This document shows positions 36,606 to 50,281 of a stretch of 64,000 nt of DNA, piece by piece. Both the position numbers and the translations under genes were made by a program. Below the pieces are notes generated by a model. It made no database searches and was not told the origin of the DNA. It saw only the letters and a list, made by a program, of their open reading frames with translations. The first letter of the stretch is position 1; every line of letters begins with the position of its first letter. This DNA is from Gibbula magus (taxonomy: Eukaryota; Mollusca; Gastropoda; Trochida; Trochidae): the NCBI GenBank assembly GCA_936450465.1, contig OW388303.1, forward strand, positions 3,121,693 to 3,185,692, given 5' to 3'.

Positions 36606-38468
36606 TTATTGTTCCAAACTAGGACTGTCTCAGGGCAATACTTATGTCTTCAAGATTTCTGCTTGACCTTGAGCTCAATGTTTGACTTTCATCCTCTTTA
36701 ATAGATCGGCTTTTCTTCTTTAAATCCTCAATCAATCATGTCTTTATCTTCGAATAACATCGGATGGAATCGAATTAATTAGATTGCTTGCATCAATAAG
36801 TTGTTATGTTCTTCTATATAGTTTTGGGAAGCCCAGAAGACGTTGTCGATGTGCGACTTTATATGGACAGGTTCAACAAACATGTCATTGTCCTAGAAAT
36901 TGTACACAGTAATTTGATGGAAATAAAAACTTAAATAGCATATTCAAATAAGCAGTTGGATCTTTTGAACTTTAACAATGTTTAAAAAATCCCATTTTTC
37001 AATTACCTCCGTTCATTTTTTAATTCAATTTCATTCAATGTTCACATGTACAATGTAGAGTAAAGGAGATGAATGCTCGAAAATAAATGTCCGTAATGAA
37101 ACGATATATCTGCTTTAACATGATTTATCAACCATTTTGGTATCTTATATGTTATAAAACAACACTTCTCTAAAGGATATGCCCTTCGAAACGTTTCAAA
37201 ATCACGACATTTAAATTTGTGTTGTAAATGTCCGAATTGTGCCTTAAGTTTCAGCTTTTATGTGCTATTGATCTTAAGGGAAACTGTTACAACTGTCTCT
37301 CATAGCTGAAAAGTTAAAGCAAATCAGCCCAGTCATTACTGCAGATAAGTCTGGACAAAAACATTTCATACAATAATAATAATGGAAAACTAGGATTGAC
37401 GCGGCAATACTTAGTTCTTCAAGACGTCTGCGGACCTTGAACTCGATGTTAGACTCTCGGTTATTCATCAGTTTCTCTGCTTTAAAATGAGCTTTTAAAC
37501 ATGTCTCTATCTTCAGTAGATTTTGTTAAAAAAAGACAAATACCCTCTGAAAATGGAGCTTTACAATGAGCAACTGCATAATGCTGTATGTATCGCCGTT
37601 ATTTACAAGAAGATTTTTGAAGACACATGCCATCAAAACCGCGAAAGTTCACCAGATTTTAAGTTTTTCGAATTGCAAAAAATCTATTATTACGACCGAA
37701 AACCGTACTAGACCTTATCGATGGGGAATGTTGTTGCCCAAATTTTGGTGGAGGTTTTGTGAAATTATCCTGAATAGTTTTTTTGGCTATTGAGGTTTGA
37801 AGTTTAAACTTCAAGGGGATATAACCCAAGAAAGAAGTGGAAAATCAAAAATCGGACTCCGTTATGATCTAATTTGTTTCACAGAGTATTAGCCCTGGAA
37901 GTTTCCGGAAAATCGGTCCAGCCATTACTTCAAAACTCGTTGGACAAAATCGGTCAAAAAGGCCATAGTAATTTCAGGAAATCAGGATAAAAACAATAGG
38001 TCAAGACATTCTTGAAGACCTAATAACAATGGAAGACCTAATGATAGTAAGCACCCATGTTAACTGATTTGATTTAAACATATTTTATTCAATGAAGAAA
38101 GGGATTAGGGACAAGTTATTCAACTTCGGTAACCTTCTCCCATGTATTTACAAAATGATAGAATTATAACAACATACATGTAATAAGAAAACAATATAAA
38201 ACAGAAATGGTAGAAAGATATTTACAGAGAAATGAAGAGACATGCATCAGTCAAGAGAAACGTTTACTATTGGTTATAAATTGCTGAACTGCTTTAAAAA
38301 TTGCCTGTTTTTTTCGAATATGATAGTTTTTTCGTTGCCACTTAACAGGAAATCTAAATTTATATCATCTTCATGTACATGTAATGTTAAAATGTTAAAC
38401 ATGTTTTTTCTGTGTACATAATAAAAACAGCATTTAAACATGAAGTGAAACACATTTTCACATAAATA

Positions 38469-38970
38469 AATTCAGACTTTGCATTTTAAGCGATATGCTC
38501 TCTGCTGATTGGTTTAAACAAGGTCATGTGAACGGTATACATTCTCATAAACGCAAGATTGACAGCTGAAAAGGATAACCTTCTAACTCTGACGTTTACA
38601 AAAAATAACCTGCGGTACTACTTTATCACTATACCATTGCGCAATTATGAAACTGCTATCACATGCTCTTTCCTTGATTAAACTTTTTACAAACCTTACA
38701 ACGTGAATTCTAATTGTAGTTTGATTGAAACTTTGATTAAAACAGCATGTTAGAACCAAACATTAAATACTATAATCATATTTCCTGTGAACTACGTTTT
38801 GCGCGTGGTGACTCATACGTGATGCGGTATTATTGTGGGCGGATCTAAGTGCCTCATCTAAGACGATATTAAACATGTGTTTTATCATGCACTGTACATT
38901 TTTGCAGATAGTTTTATATTCAAAAGATTATTTACTGATTAGAAATCGCTTAAATTGCAAAGTTTGAATT
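38469..38970. mobile_element. 502-bp MITE with TA flanks
   Basis: The inverted ends are AATTCAGACTTTGCATTTTA and its near-perfect inverse (38,951-38,970), with TA on both sides (38,467-38,468 and 38,971-38,972). A TA target is typical of Tc1/mariner-type elements. There is no transposase frame. It sits where copy 2 has LINE sequence. Confidence 0.7.
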
Positions 38971-39013
38971 TATAAGAAATAGATTTAATAATGTGTTTGC
39001 TCACTGGCTTATA

Positions 39014-39104
39014 AACGGTTTGAAAGTTCAAGTTAATCTGTAGTATAAATAGTGTCGACAAGCTCCGGTATTTATACCAGTTTAACTTGCACCTTTCAAA
39101 CCGT
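39014..39104. repeat. palindrome ending at the LINE junction
   Basis: The left arm (about 39,014-39,051) and right arm (39,069-39,104) pair over about 37 positions with a few mismatches (AACGGTTTGAAAG against CTTTCAAACCGTG at the outside, TATAAATA against TATTTATA at the inside). The 17-nt apex is GTGTCGACAAGCTCCGG, unlike the apex at 26.2 and 59.9 kb. The right arm stops where LINE sequence resumes. Confidence 0.7.
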
Positions 39105-40915
39105 GTTCATCTACGTTTCTGACCAAAATACAAGGTTATGTTATAAAAAAAATTTCTAAGCGTGAACTTTATAGCTTCAGTTTTATTTGGATTATATCTA
39201 ATCAACCAACGCTTTCCCCAGCAGCTGAGTTCATGTAGGTTTGAGTTTAAAGTTTGATGTCACGAAACACAAGCATTAGTGGTCACGCTGCAAAGCCAAA
39301 TCCTGATAAATACGTTTGATCAGTTACTTCAGACACAGAGGCGTGTATCACTTGGAAATGGCGTTTGGAGGACAGAAATCCCTGCTTATGCCTTACTCCT
39401 ATCCTCGTACATAGTAATAAGAAAGCTATAAAGACATAACTGTCTTTCTTATGCAAGTTTAAAGCGATGCACGCCCCTTTACATCTAAGCTTAATTTATG
39501 GAAGCAGTAGCATCCATAATTAAGGTGTTTAACTGAAAGTTTAACATAGAAGTAATAATTAATGTGAAAAAACAAAAGCCTACCTTTTTGCAATTATTTG
39601 CATTCCAAGAAAAAACTTTGATACGAAATATCTTATTGACAAAAACACACAGACTGCTATAAGAAATGTTTGAATAACAAGATTTTCCACGCAGTCCTTC
39701 ACTGATGTCTTACTTAAAATATTTCGCAAGTGACCATTGTATTGTTTACGCCAATGTTGTGCACACAATACAAACATAAATTCTCAGATTGCTTTAAAAT
39801 GTATTACGTCTAGACCTTTGAAACAGATTTGAAGAGAAAATGTACTTAACGATTAATTGGTTTCCTACAACTGTTCATTGTGATTGACTCATGAATATTG
39901 TTCCCAGAAACTGAACAGGTAATATACGTCCAATACTATTCATCTTTTGTTCTATACTTGTAAATAAGAATGTCAAATCCTGTAACAGTCAGGCATTATT
40001 CCATTACGTTGTTTCTAGGACCATGTCAAGCTTTCAGAATAAAAAAAGTATACTTATATCAGACAAAGTTGTTTTTTAATCTTATACGAGTTATGTTTGC
40101 AATATTTTATTGGCAATTATTTTGGTAAAATAGAAATAATTTGTATTTTGCAAAGGCAATAGCTTAACATATTCACAATTACATTCAATAGGATAATCTG
40201 TTGGTATTTATATGCATGAGGTGAGACTTTTTCAAAATGTTTTTTTGGCCAGAAGGTGTGGTATCTAAGTTTTAAAAGATGTGATGTGGACATTTAATGA
40301 ATAAAAAAATATCTATGTAAATTGGCTTTTTGGACTTTTATTATTTGACAAATCATTATTGTAGGATGTCATACAATACATGTGGTAACCATCCTATCTA
40401 TCCTTAGTAAGGAGATTTCGTAACGATGTTGGCATAACAGAAACATGCGCAGATAATGTTTCAAAATTTATTTAGAATACCTGCAGACAAAATGGATCTC
40501 TCTTTCAGTCGTATTTACGGAAACCTTTTTTTCTTGAACAAATTGTGTCTATGGATACAGTTACCTACATTGTATGTCAATTGATACACACATGTACAAT
40601 GTACATAAATGTACAGGTATTTAGAATGTAGCTTGGAGAAAGACAAGAGTGAAATGATATAACGTTTGGTTTTGGTTCGTATTAACCATTTATTCATTTA
40701 ACCTGTTCATGACGTAAGGTTCTTAAAAAAGCATGCATAAATCATGTTTGAAACAAGACACGACTTATGGGTTGTTGTTTATAAGCACTTGAAGGAGCAT
40801 CTGCAAAGTGCATGAGTAGAGCATAAAATCTTAAACACCTGTCAAAACACCTACTTGAATCAAGTGGCTGGGAAATGTTCAGAGGCCAATAATGATTTAC
40901 CATCTACCTGGCTGT

Positions 40916-43594
40916 GCTTAACAGCTTTACAGCCTATCAAAACATCTTGTAACAAGAAGTATGCTCAAGACGCTTGCTGTATCAGCTTCAGGGCCCCTGT
41001 CCTCCTCTGTATTCAACACTTTCATAAGTAATTCGCTGGATTGTTATCATTGATAATGATCATTCGATTTGTCCGAAGGTTCATAACCTGCGAGAGGCTC
41101 GGCAATGTTGACTGCTTTAGACAATTGTTCTACATGTATCGTAGTAAAAGTAATGTTCCAGGGTAATGTTTTACTTAATTTCAAGGCAGAACCTTACTAC
41201 ACGAAATACACTTGATAGCTATTTTGAAACTTTAATGACTTCAACCCTTACTTCACTTTCTTGTCCTAAATACATAACTTCATTGCAAGCAGAGTGTACA
41301 TGTCACTCGGCGCCAGAGTGCAGTGTGATTGTATGCGTTGCTCTGTTGTATAATACTTTGCCATTTTCCAATCAGATTAATTTCCAGTTAAGAAATATAT
41401 GCTTTATGCAATATCGGTATGAATTGATGGTGCCTTTGAAAAAAAGATAATTCCATATCCATGTGGTTAACATTTGAGTTTAAAGTTTGCGAAACTCATT
41501 AATTCTTTCCAACTATAAGGTTTCAATTCAAAGGGTGGTTTACATGCCGTCATTACAAGATGTTATAGGATTTTTCTTGATATAGGACATGTTTTGTGTG
41601 TTTCGTCAGGACGATGGAAGACTGTTTTCAATAACTTAACAGGGTTAAATGAATTAGAAAGATAATATTGAGAGGTAACACTTCACAAGTTTAATTATAA
41701 AGGAGCGAACACAAAGCTACATTGACACCAGATGCTTAACAGGAATACATCAATTTCATCTGTTGCTAAAACAAATCTTCTTGAAGTAAAGTTCAGTATG
41801 CACAATAAAACAATGAAAACATAAAATAGCAAAATGCACTGTTTCACAATATAATAAACGAATACCTGTTAGTTTCAGCAATATTACCATCAAAGTACAT
41901 TATTAAAAACAAATTGTCCAAATATCGTATAATACTGTTGAAATAGCAACGTATGAATTTAGTGGAATACTCTAAATAACAAAAAAGTTCATGTAAAATT
42001 TCAGGAATGATTGCCTAATGATTTCAGAGATATAGATTGGATTAGTATGTATAATATGTGGTGGCACGTGATCCTGTGTATTGCTCATTTAAGTTCAGCA
42101 AGAATCGGCGCGGCACGCCGAATCGATGGGTGACCCACTTCATCGATGGATAAACTAAGACTTCAAAGGGCTGATTCTCTGTCCACACAGAGACATAAGT
42201 TATGAGGATGTGTTGTGTTAGCTTGGGCAAATGATTTCATTCAAACCGTGTCACTGTTCATTCAGGATGGAACTGAAGCCAGTGTGAGAGATAAACCAAA
42301 AAAATGCATTAATTTAAAGCTAGGTTGTATACTTCCAGTGAGTTGAGAATAAAAATAAGGAACGATGTTTTTTCCATAAATCAGGTAAATACTGTGTGTG
42401 AGCCTTGAGCATGTCCCTTTGTTTTGTGCGGTATACGTAGCCTCATTATCATTATTAATATGTGAAGAACCTACAAATTATCTTTATTACCAATGAACAA
42501 TAAATCAAATTTGTTAAAAATCAATGAACTCATTGGAATTCCTCAATTACAATAGGAGTGTGTTTTATGTGTATGCAAAGCTTCATGAAGGCATAACATT
42601 ACATGTTCTATGTTCAATACAACAGACAGACATAACTAAACGAAAATAAATATGAGAGCTAGCTGACATAATTTCTAAACATGATGGTTGATGTGAATAT
42701 GTAGTAGTCATATTTATTTGTTGGGTCTATTCTTTCAAGTTCATTTTTTGGCAGAAATCAATCAAATGATTCTAGTATTGTAGTTCCAACCGTTTTGAGT
42801 ATAACATCAAATACATTAGTTTCTTTCTCAGTCAATCAAACTTTTAGCGTAATGTTTATGTCATTGTCGTTGATAAACTGTAACTAATCTTGTTTAAAAG
42901 TGGTTTTGAAACTGTCCAGGTATTAAATATCAGGGCTGTTTGGACGAAACAGTCCTGATATCGATCATGAACAGGAGACTTTTATGAATGGTTTATGAAG
43001 TGGGATGTAAGAATGTATGAAACAAGTGTATGTAACAACTGTCACATAAATAATCAACAACAGTACATTGAATCCAAATGCCTTAATTTAACTGCATCAA
43101 TTGATTTATTTGCATGTTTCTGCCTGTAAGGCAGTTTCGATGAAGCATAACAACATTGACATGACAAAGGTGAAGTCTCATCTTAGCCACTTACAGTTAA
43201 CTACGCTGACTTCTAATGCATTATCAAAGTTCGCTAGTTTCATCGACTGAGTTAACCTCCATTAAAAGCATTAACATCCCAAATCGAGTACACAACTGAT
43301 ATGCTCTGCCCGATTCTCATTTAGGATATGTTTGTACATCAAACTAGCATGTATGTTTCGAAATCTCTCACACTAATTTGTTTATCTAAAGTATCTATAG
43401 TGTAATGTCGAGAACAACCTGACAAACAAACTAGATAACATATATTCGCAAGCGACAATGTTGCTGAGTAAGTATAACATACGCGTGTAAAAAGCAACCA
43501 ATGCTGATTTCAATTTGCAAACTTTTCTTTTACTAAAAAGTCAGTAATTGATTACAACACTTTTTGTGATTGAATTAATTTTCAACAATAAGTA
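40916..43594. other. spacer between copies 1 and 2
   Basis: This sequence has no counterpart elsewhere in the window; it may belong to the unit, since copy 3 leaves the window at the matching point. An ORF at 41,166-41,450 and a minus-strand frame at 42,042-42,230 carry no recognisable motif. A short perfect-looking hairpin lies at 42,927-42,961. Confidence 0.4.
42927..42961. repeat. short hairpin
   Basis: ATATCAGGGCTGTTT pairs with AAACAGTCCTGATAT around a GGACG loop, with one mismatch in 15 pairs. Confidence 0.7.
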
Positions 43595-44659
43595 AGTTGC
43601 ACTTAATTCAGGAAACAATTTGCATTGTCACAAAGCAGGCTCGCATACAATTCGTCATTGACATGCAAATAAGAAATATACGTAAACTTAAATCAACTTT
43701 TCACATTATAAGCAATTATGCTTATATTCCTCAAAGCTATATTACGTCATGGAGTAGGAGTCCTGATGGCAAAATGCACTTACTCAGAACAAAGTTTGTC
43801 CTACAAACCTTCATTGTGATTAACTAAAACCCTCAGCCCATCAAGCTGATATACCTAGAATACTATATATTCTTTATTGCAGACTTATAAATGTGATTGT
43901 GAAATGCTCCAGTAGTTTGCTGTGATTTCAATTCAGCACACATACATGTATAGTCTTGTGAAGTAATTTCTGGTAGCTGAAGGGGGTATCAAAATCGTTA
44001 TTTTTGGCTGGAATGTTTCCTAGCATTTGACATTGTAATTATGATCTTATTTGCGATATTACGCTGCGCACTTCAAGACACTTAAATAAGTTTGAACGCT
44101 GTAATGAAAACACTTGATGTTTGATCGTCCTTGAATTAATACCCGACCAAATGTTCTATTTACGTTAGAATGTGGTGTTTGTTTACTTACCTTCATGACA
44201 AACTTTTCGGATGTATTAAAAACATGAATACAAATTACTGCACTGTTACAAGTGGAATTATAAGGAAATAAGACAATTACTATTTTGAGTTGAAAAAGAT
44301 AAACCTATTATACATATGATTCTAATCTCGATATTCATTGAAATCTCGTCAAGGCAAATGCCATGCTTAAGGTTACAAAATGGACACTTTCCCAGCAGTC
44401 TCAAACTATACTTCTTCCATGAAACCGAAATAGAAATTTCATTGTATGAATAAACGTTGCTACTTCAAAGCATTGTCCATGGGTAGGAAACATGCTAGAA
44501 TTTATAAAAATTAGATTCACAGACGTGTTCAGTAAACGCGAAATAAAATCACTTGCAGAAGTTTAATTAACTCAATACCAAATGGCACCATTAAACATTT
44601 TAATCGTTCTGAATGCACAGTTTAATCAGTCGATTTCTTTTTGTTTTCTTTGGACCAAG

Positions 44660-44700
44660 ATGTTGATGGTTCGAATCCCGTCATGGACTCGGCAACGTTG
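44660..44700 (+). mobile_element. tRNA B-box remnant
   Basis: GATGGTTCGAATCCCGTC at about 44,668 matches a B-box, and the homologous places in copies 1 and 3 (about 31,792 and 52,938) keep only GGTTCGAGTTTAGG. It is probably the last trace of a SINE. Confidence 0.3.
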
Positions 44701-47700
44701 CTAAAGAGAACTGTTCGACTTGCAGTAAGGTTTGGGTACAATACTACATTGAATTTCAGTGCAGTACTACCCATGGTTTGCTAGTTCCACTTAGACTCAA
44801 AACATTTTGTAATGTCTTTACTGGCTGATTTTTGTTTTACAGAAACTTATTTATATAAATAAAGTACAAACCCTCTTAAATATGTGTTACTATTCCAAAT
44901 GGCCAATAATCTCACCCCGACATGGTTCCTGAGGCTAAAGAATTAGAGTAATCTGCCCTTTTCCTTTGTTAAAACCTAGAAAAAAAGACGATTGGCGAGG
45001 CTTTGAAACTGATGCGGATGGAAACCAGAAACACTTTTTTATGTTGCCTTAGCAGATTTCTTTGCAATGCATAGTCACTTGGTGCTGCAGACTTTCTTGC
45101 TGCAATGGTACTTCAGTCATGATATAAGTGAAATTATCTTAAAGCAGTGTTTAATTCCCAATCACCTCACCTCACCTTTTTGTTATGGGGATCAGGCCCA
45201 GAAAAACACATTTATATTCACAACATTGAAATAAGGCTTTGTCTAGGGAAGCCGTAATATCGAAATTGAATTTACAAAATAGAAAAAGTCACTGGCGCAC
45301 AGCTTGAACTTTGTTTATGTGCAGATTCAATAATGAATACCTTTTACGATATACTACGAATTTTGATTATTAGACAAAGGAAGGGCAGACGAGGCTACAT
45401 CCCACCGCAATGTAATACATGGAGCATAAAAACACCAATACGACAACCTGCCTATTTTATTTATCTGGAATACTATCCATCCTTTATTCCAGACATGTAA
45501 ACTTGATTATGAAATGCTATAACAGTCAGCTAGCTATCTCTTCCAATTGTTTCTGTTTGAGACCAACACGACCTGTAGTTATTTGAAGTACTTCCCAAGA
45601 GTGACAGAGTACAAAGATCTTACATGAAAAACATTAATTTTGTCTCGCAATGATATTTTGTGAATATTATCTTGAAAAAACGATAAAATAAAGTGAACAT
45701 TGGTACTATCTATTTCAATATTTATAGAAAGCGCGTCAGTCGTAATATTATTCACTGAATCATATTTCATGTTTCGAAATATTGACAATTCATTTAAATT
45801 TCATTGCTTTTCAAAATATACCTGCACTTTTCATGTTGAAATAGTTTTCTTCCAGACAGAAAAACAATTTACTTGAACATTGTATAAACATTCATGCCCG
45901 ACTGTGACCGTGTTATGTAATATCTTCTAAATATATGAGAACGCTTGCCGAGATTCTGTACATAAGATTTCACCTTTCTAAAGCCCTTAGATTTGAGAAG
46001 ACAATTACAGTTCTTTGGGACGCCATTTCTAATCCGATTGACTGTATTCGTCGTTGTAGCCTTTTAGAGCCAGTGATCCTTAAGAAGAAGTCGAACATGA
46101 GAAAACTTCTGGACAGTCGTCGGACGTTAGAGCATGCGATATGCACCACACAGTATGTCTCCCAGTTTTCTTCATATGCATCAACTTACAGACAATATTT
46201 ACTCAATTAGTTCACAGAGGTATTTGATACGAACCGAAAACTCTAATGTCGCTTTGAAGTATTATTTTTGAAAAAAATATACATAATGCTAAAGCATACA
46301 CTTTACAACAACACACAAATAACATACAACATGTAGTTATATCAAGGATACATTCACGTCTAAATCTGTGAATACTAACGATACAGATAAATACTTCTAA
46401 CATGACTTTTTAATGAATACTTATGATTCATTCAAATTTGTTTAAACTGAAGACACAAAATGTATAAGTAATATTTTAATGTGTTTAAAATGGATGAAAG
46501 TAAACACACCGTCTGCATTGTCCGTTTGTCTATAAGTAAACATTTAGGAAGTAACTCGGCATACTAATCTGTTAAATTAAACTGATTAGTTGTAATTGAG
46601 CATAACTGATTATCGCTTTTGACATTGACATACTTACAGAAGTATATTTCCTTTGTCTAAACAATGAGGTGTTAATCCCCTCGCTGTCTCTGGCTATTTA
46701 CATTTCTGCATCTGACTATATAATCGCAAAGACACAGGTGTGCGGAAAATAGGATAGGGGAATCATAATTAAGTTTAATCATCTGGACTAAAAGAAGAGG
46801 ATCTTTGCAATATGATATGTGAACAGGAAATATAGACAAAACGTGTCACATGCAACGACAACTGTTTGCACCTAATCTCAAAGTGTTTAAACTATAGAAT
46901 ATGACATGCACATTTTCGTAACAAATAAATAGACTGTGCACAGGTTATTCTGGTAGTTTGGTCTCAAAGAACAAATTTAGCTACACTGAGAAATAAATAA
47001 AACTAACTTTCTGTTTTTGTAACGTTACTAAATGTAAGTAAGTGTTACTTTTACGGGTGAATATATCATATATATCTTCAATTATACCAAATACACAGCA
47101 AAGGCTATAACTTTAAACTATAGTAACAATAACGATTACACCATGCCTCTAGAAGCCAACGAAACTTATTCGTATTTTGGAAGTATACTCCTGTTATTTA
47201 TCTGGAAAACAAATGTTTTTAAAAGGGTTGTTTCGGAGTTTCCTTAATCAGGCGAGATAGAAAGTGCAATATTGAGTTTTGCTTGTTTTATGACGCCCCA
47301 CAGTAACTATACGTCGACGAATTTAATTCCAAGAACATACATGATGGGGACAACACCTTGTAAAGATGTACATATTTTTCATATTTCATAAAATGTTTAC
47401 TGAACTTCAAAAATTTAGGTCCAGAAAACCCTTTGTGTGTTTGAACTGATATAAATAAAATAAGTATCATACCCATAATTTTGTACATGTATACCCTTTC
47501 AGGAGATATATCCTCATCACAAATATTCAAAATTGAGGCACCAGCCTCAATATTCAATTTTCAATTCAATTTTAATTAAATTTCATTCAATGTTCACACG
47601 TACAATGTAGAGTTAAGGAGATGAATGCTCGAAAATAAGTGTCCGTAATGAAACGATATATCTGCTTTAAAATGATTTATCAACCATTTGTTATATCTTA

Positions 47701-48624
47701 TATGCTATAGAATAATACTTATCTAAAGGATATGCCCTTCGAAACGTTTCAAAATCACGACATTCAAATTTGTGTTGTAAATGTCCAAGTTGTGCCTTAA
47801 CTTTCAGCTGTTATGGGATATTGATCTAAAGGGAAACTGTTAAAGCTGTTTTGGGGATCACACTACAATAAATAGTTAGGGAAATAAGTCTATCATACTG
47901 AACATTTTAAGCAAATCAGCTCAGCCATTACTGCAGATAAGTCTGGACAAAAACAGTTCATACAATAATAATAATGGAAAACTAGGATTGATGCGTCAAT
48001 ACTTAGTTCTTCAAGACTTCTGCGGACCTCGAACTCAATGTTAGACTCTCGGTTATTCATCAGTTTCTCTGCTTTAAAATGAGCTTTTAAACATGTCTCT
48101 ATCTTCAGTAGATTGTGTAAAAAAAGACAATGACCCTCTGAAAATGGAGCTTCCCAATGAGCTATTGCATGATGCTGTATGTATCGCCGTTATTTACAAA
48201 AATATTTTTGAAGACACGTACCATCAAAACCGCGAAAGTTCACCAAATTTTCAGTTTTTCGACTTGCAAAAAAATCTATTATTACGGCCAAAAACCGTTA
48301 TAGGCCTAATCGGTGGGGAATGTTGTTGCCCACATTTTGGTGGAGGTTGTGTGAACTTATCTTGAACGGTTTTTTGGCTATTGAGGTTTGAAGTTTCAAC
48401 TTCAAGGGGATATAACCCAAGAAAGAATTGGAAAATAAAAAATCGAGCTCCGTTATGATCTTATTTGGGTCACAGAGTTTTAGCCCTGGAAGTTTCAGAA
48501 AAATCGTTCAAGCCATTACTTCAGAACTCGTTGGGCAAAATCGGTCAGGATAAAAACAATAGGTCTTCAGACATTCCTAATAACAATGGAATACCTAATG
48601 ATAGTAGGCGCCTAGTTTGACTGA

Positions 48625-50281
48625 TTTGATTTAAACATATTTTATTCAATGAAGAAAGGGATTAGGAACACGTTATCCAACTTAGGTAACCTTCTCCCAT
48701 GTATTTACAAAATGATAGAATTATAACAACATACATGTAATAAGAAAACAATATAATACAGAAATGGTAGAAAGATATTTACAGAGAAATGAAGAAACAT
48801 GCATCAGTCAAGAGAAACGTTTACTATTGGTTATAAATTGCTGAACTGCTTTAAAAATTGCCCGGTTTTTCGAATATGACAGTTATTTTGTTGCCACTTA
48901 ACAGTAAATCTAAATTTATGTCATATTCATGTAATTGTAATTTTAAAATGTTAAATAATGTTTTTTCTGTGTACATCATATTAACAGCATTTAAACATGA
49001 AGTGAAACACATTTTCACATAAATAACCACATTCATATGTTGAATCTGACTTGATGCCAATGTTGAATAAATCATAATTAAGCTCGCTTTCATGATATTG
49101 TAAACGAATATGTTGAATATTCACTCTGCGGATACCTGTGGAAAAGTAGGATGGTGCCATAATAATTGATTTCTTTAAGTATGATTTAAACTTTTCTGTT
49201 GATTGTAGCATTCGTTTTTCCAATGGAACATTATTCCACAATACTGTGGTTGAAGGGATAAAAGACAGGCATGAATGTTTCAGTCTACATGATGGAATTA
49301 CTAAGTTTACAGAATTTCTAAGTTCATAAGTACTGGAGTCACCAACGGTCTTAGGGAGTAAATCTATTAGATAAAAGGGTGCATTACCACGTTGTATTTT
49401 ATGGTATAGTGTTAATGTCCTCCTTTCCCTGCGTTCTGACAGTGTTTCCCACCCAGTTTCAAAATAAAGATATTTAACTGGTGTGTATTTTGGTCATCCT
49501 CGGTTACCCAGGGTTTTATATATGCTCCGTTACTCTCCACTATACCACCCATGGGAAACTTCATCAGATAAATTTTTACTCAAATTACCCGCCGTTGGCC
49601 GGCGAGAGCCAATCAAACCGCTACGCAGCTTGGACCTGCGAGCCAATGACAATTCATATCACTTCGTTGCAAAGCATGCGAGGTCATTTTGTTAGCCATC
49701 CGTCACCGGTTATCTCCCTTGACCATTTCCGTCTTATCGTATTGAGTATTTTCTTTGGTTACTGACTTTGTCACGCCAGCCAAGGGCGGGTTATTTTAGT
49801 ACAGATTTCGCTGACAGAGTTTCCCATGTGTGATATAGTAGAGAGAAACGGAGCATATATTATACTCTGGGTAACCGAGGATGATTTGGTAGACCAGTAA
49901 CAATACGAGCTGCTATAAGTTAAAGTTTTTCTAGTCGCAATGATTGTTTTATATTACAGCCTTCCCAAACCTCGCATGCATATTCAAAATGTGGTCTAAT
50001 AAACATAACATTAATTTCGTTCAAGATTTGCCTGCTTAATATAAATTTTAGTTTACGCATGGAGTTAATCATCATAGAAATTGATAGTTCTAAGTTGTTG
50101 ATATGCTTATTCCATTTGCCATGTCCGAAAACGTCACACCTAAATGTTTATGTTCATCTACGTTTCTGATTGGACATCCATCAAAATACAAGGTTATGTT
50201 ATCGATTTGGTTTCTGAGCGTGAATATTATAGCTTCAGTTTTATTTGGATTATATCTAAGCAACCAACGCTTTCCCCAGTT
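48625..50281 (-). mobile_element. LINE remnant A, copy 2
   Basis: The most complete copy of a 5'-truncated CR1/L2-like LINE. Reading on the minus strand, it starts in the late reverse transcriptase (Asn-Pro-Asn-Lys-Thr-Glu-Ala-Ile, then His-Leu-Gly-Val-Thr-Phe-Ser). It passes a hAT-like MITE inserted at Gly-Leu-Pro-Lys, continues with Trp-Asn-Asn-Val-Pro-Leu-Glu-Lys-Arg, and ends with the Cys/His motif (Cys-Gly-Tyr-Leu-Cys-Glu-Asn-Val-Phe-His-Phe). The 3' end is AATAAAATATGTTTAAATC. Frameshifts and stops make it non-functional. The same insertion is present in all three units, so it predates the tandem duplication. Confidence 0.85.
49495..49883. mobile_element. hAT-like MITE in LINE A, copy 2 (389 bp)
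   Basis: The ends are CATCCTCGGTTACCCAG and its exact inverse, with inverted similarity running about 95 bp inward. The left flank is ATTTTGGT and the right flank ATTTGGT, an 8-bp target duplication with one T lost. Removing the element and one flank restores a continuous LINE reading frame. The GC-rich centre holds short frames (49,481-49,765 and 49,483-49,695) that are not genes. Confidence 0.88.

Larger units (their letters stand above)
38064..39231 (-). mobile_element. LINE remnant A, copy 1, interrupted
   Basis: The 3' part lies at 38,064-38,468 (minus-strand end AATAAAATATGTTTAAATC) and a 5' part resumes at 39,105-39,231. Relative to copy 2 about 0.7 kb of LINE is missing. In its place are a MITE (38,469-38,970) and a palindrome (39,014-39,104). 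The LINE is 5'-truncated and non-functional. Confidence 0.8.
30690..40915 (+). repeat. tandem unit, copy 1
   Basis: The sequence from about 30,690 recurs in the same order and orientation from 43,600 and, starting later in the unit, from 52,692. Landmarks in order are the block at 31,560, the 91-bp exon-like block at 33,241, the block at 35,208, the block at 37,300, the LINE remnant at 38,064 and the block at 40,680. A 228-bp stretch (33,605-33,832) differs from copy 3 at 5 positions by my count. Copy 1 has its own LINE insertion (34,284-35,060) and lacks the 2-kb segment that copy 3 has at 61,765-63,768. Confidence 0.9.

Noticed and set aside
42042..42230. Minus-strand frame with a coding look (Gln-Pro-Phe-Glu-Val-Leu-Val-Tyr-Pro)
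   Set aside because: No acceptor or donor at its borders and no recognisable family, and the region has no second copy to compare.
45935..46210. 91-codon frame in copy 2
   Set aside because: The homologous segments of copies 1 and 3 have several single-base indels that break the frame, so it is not under coding constraint.
49481..49765. Overlapping 94- and 70-codon frames, repeated at 58,093-58,358
   Set aside because: They lie inside the hAT-like MITE and follow its GC-rich centre.
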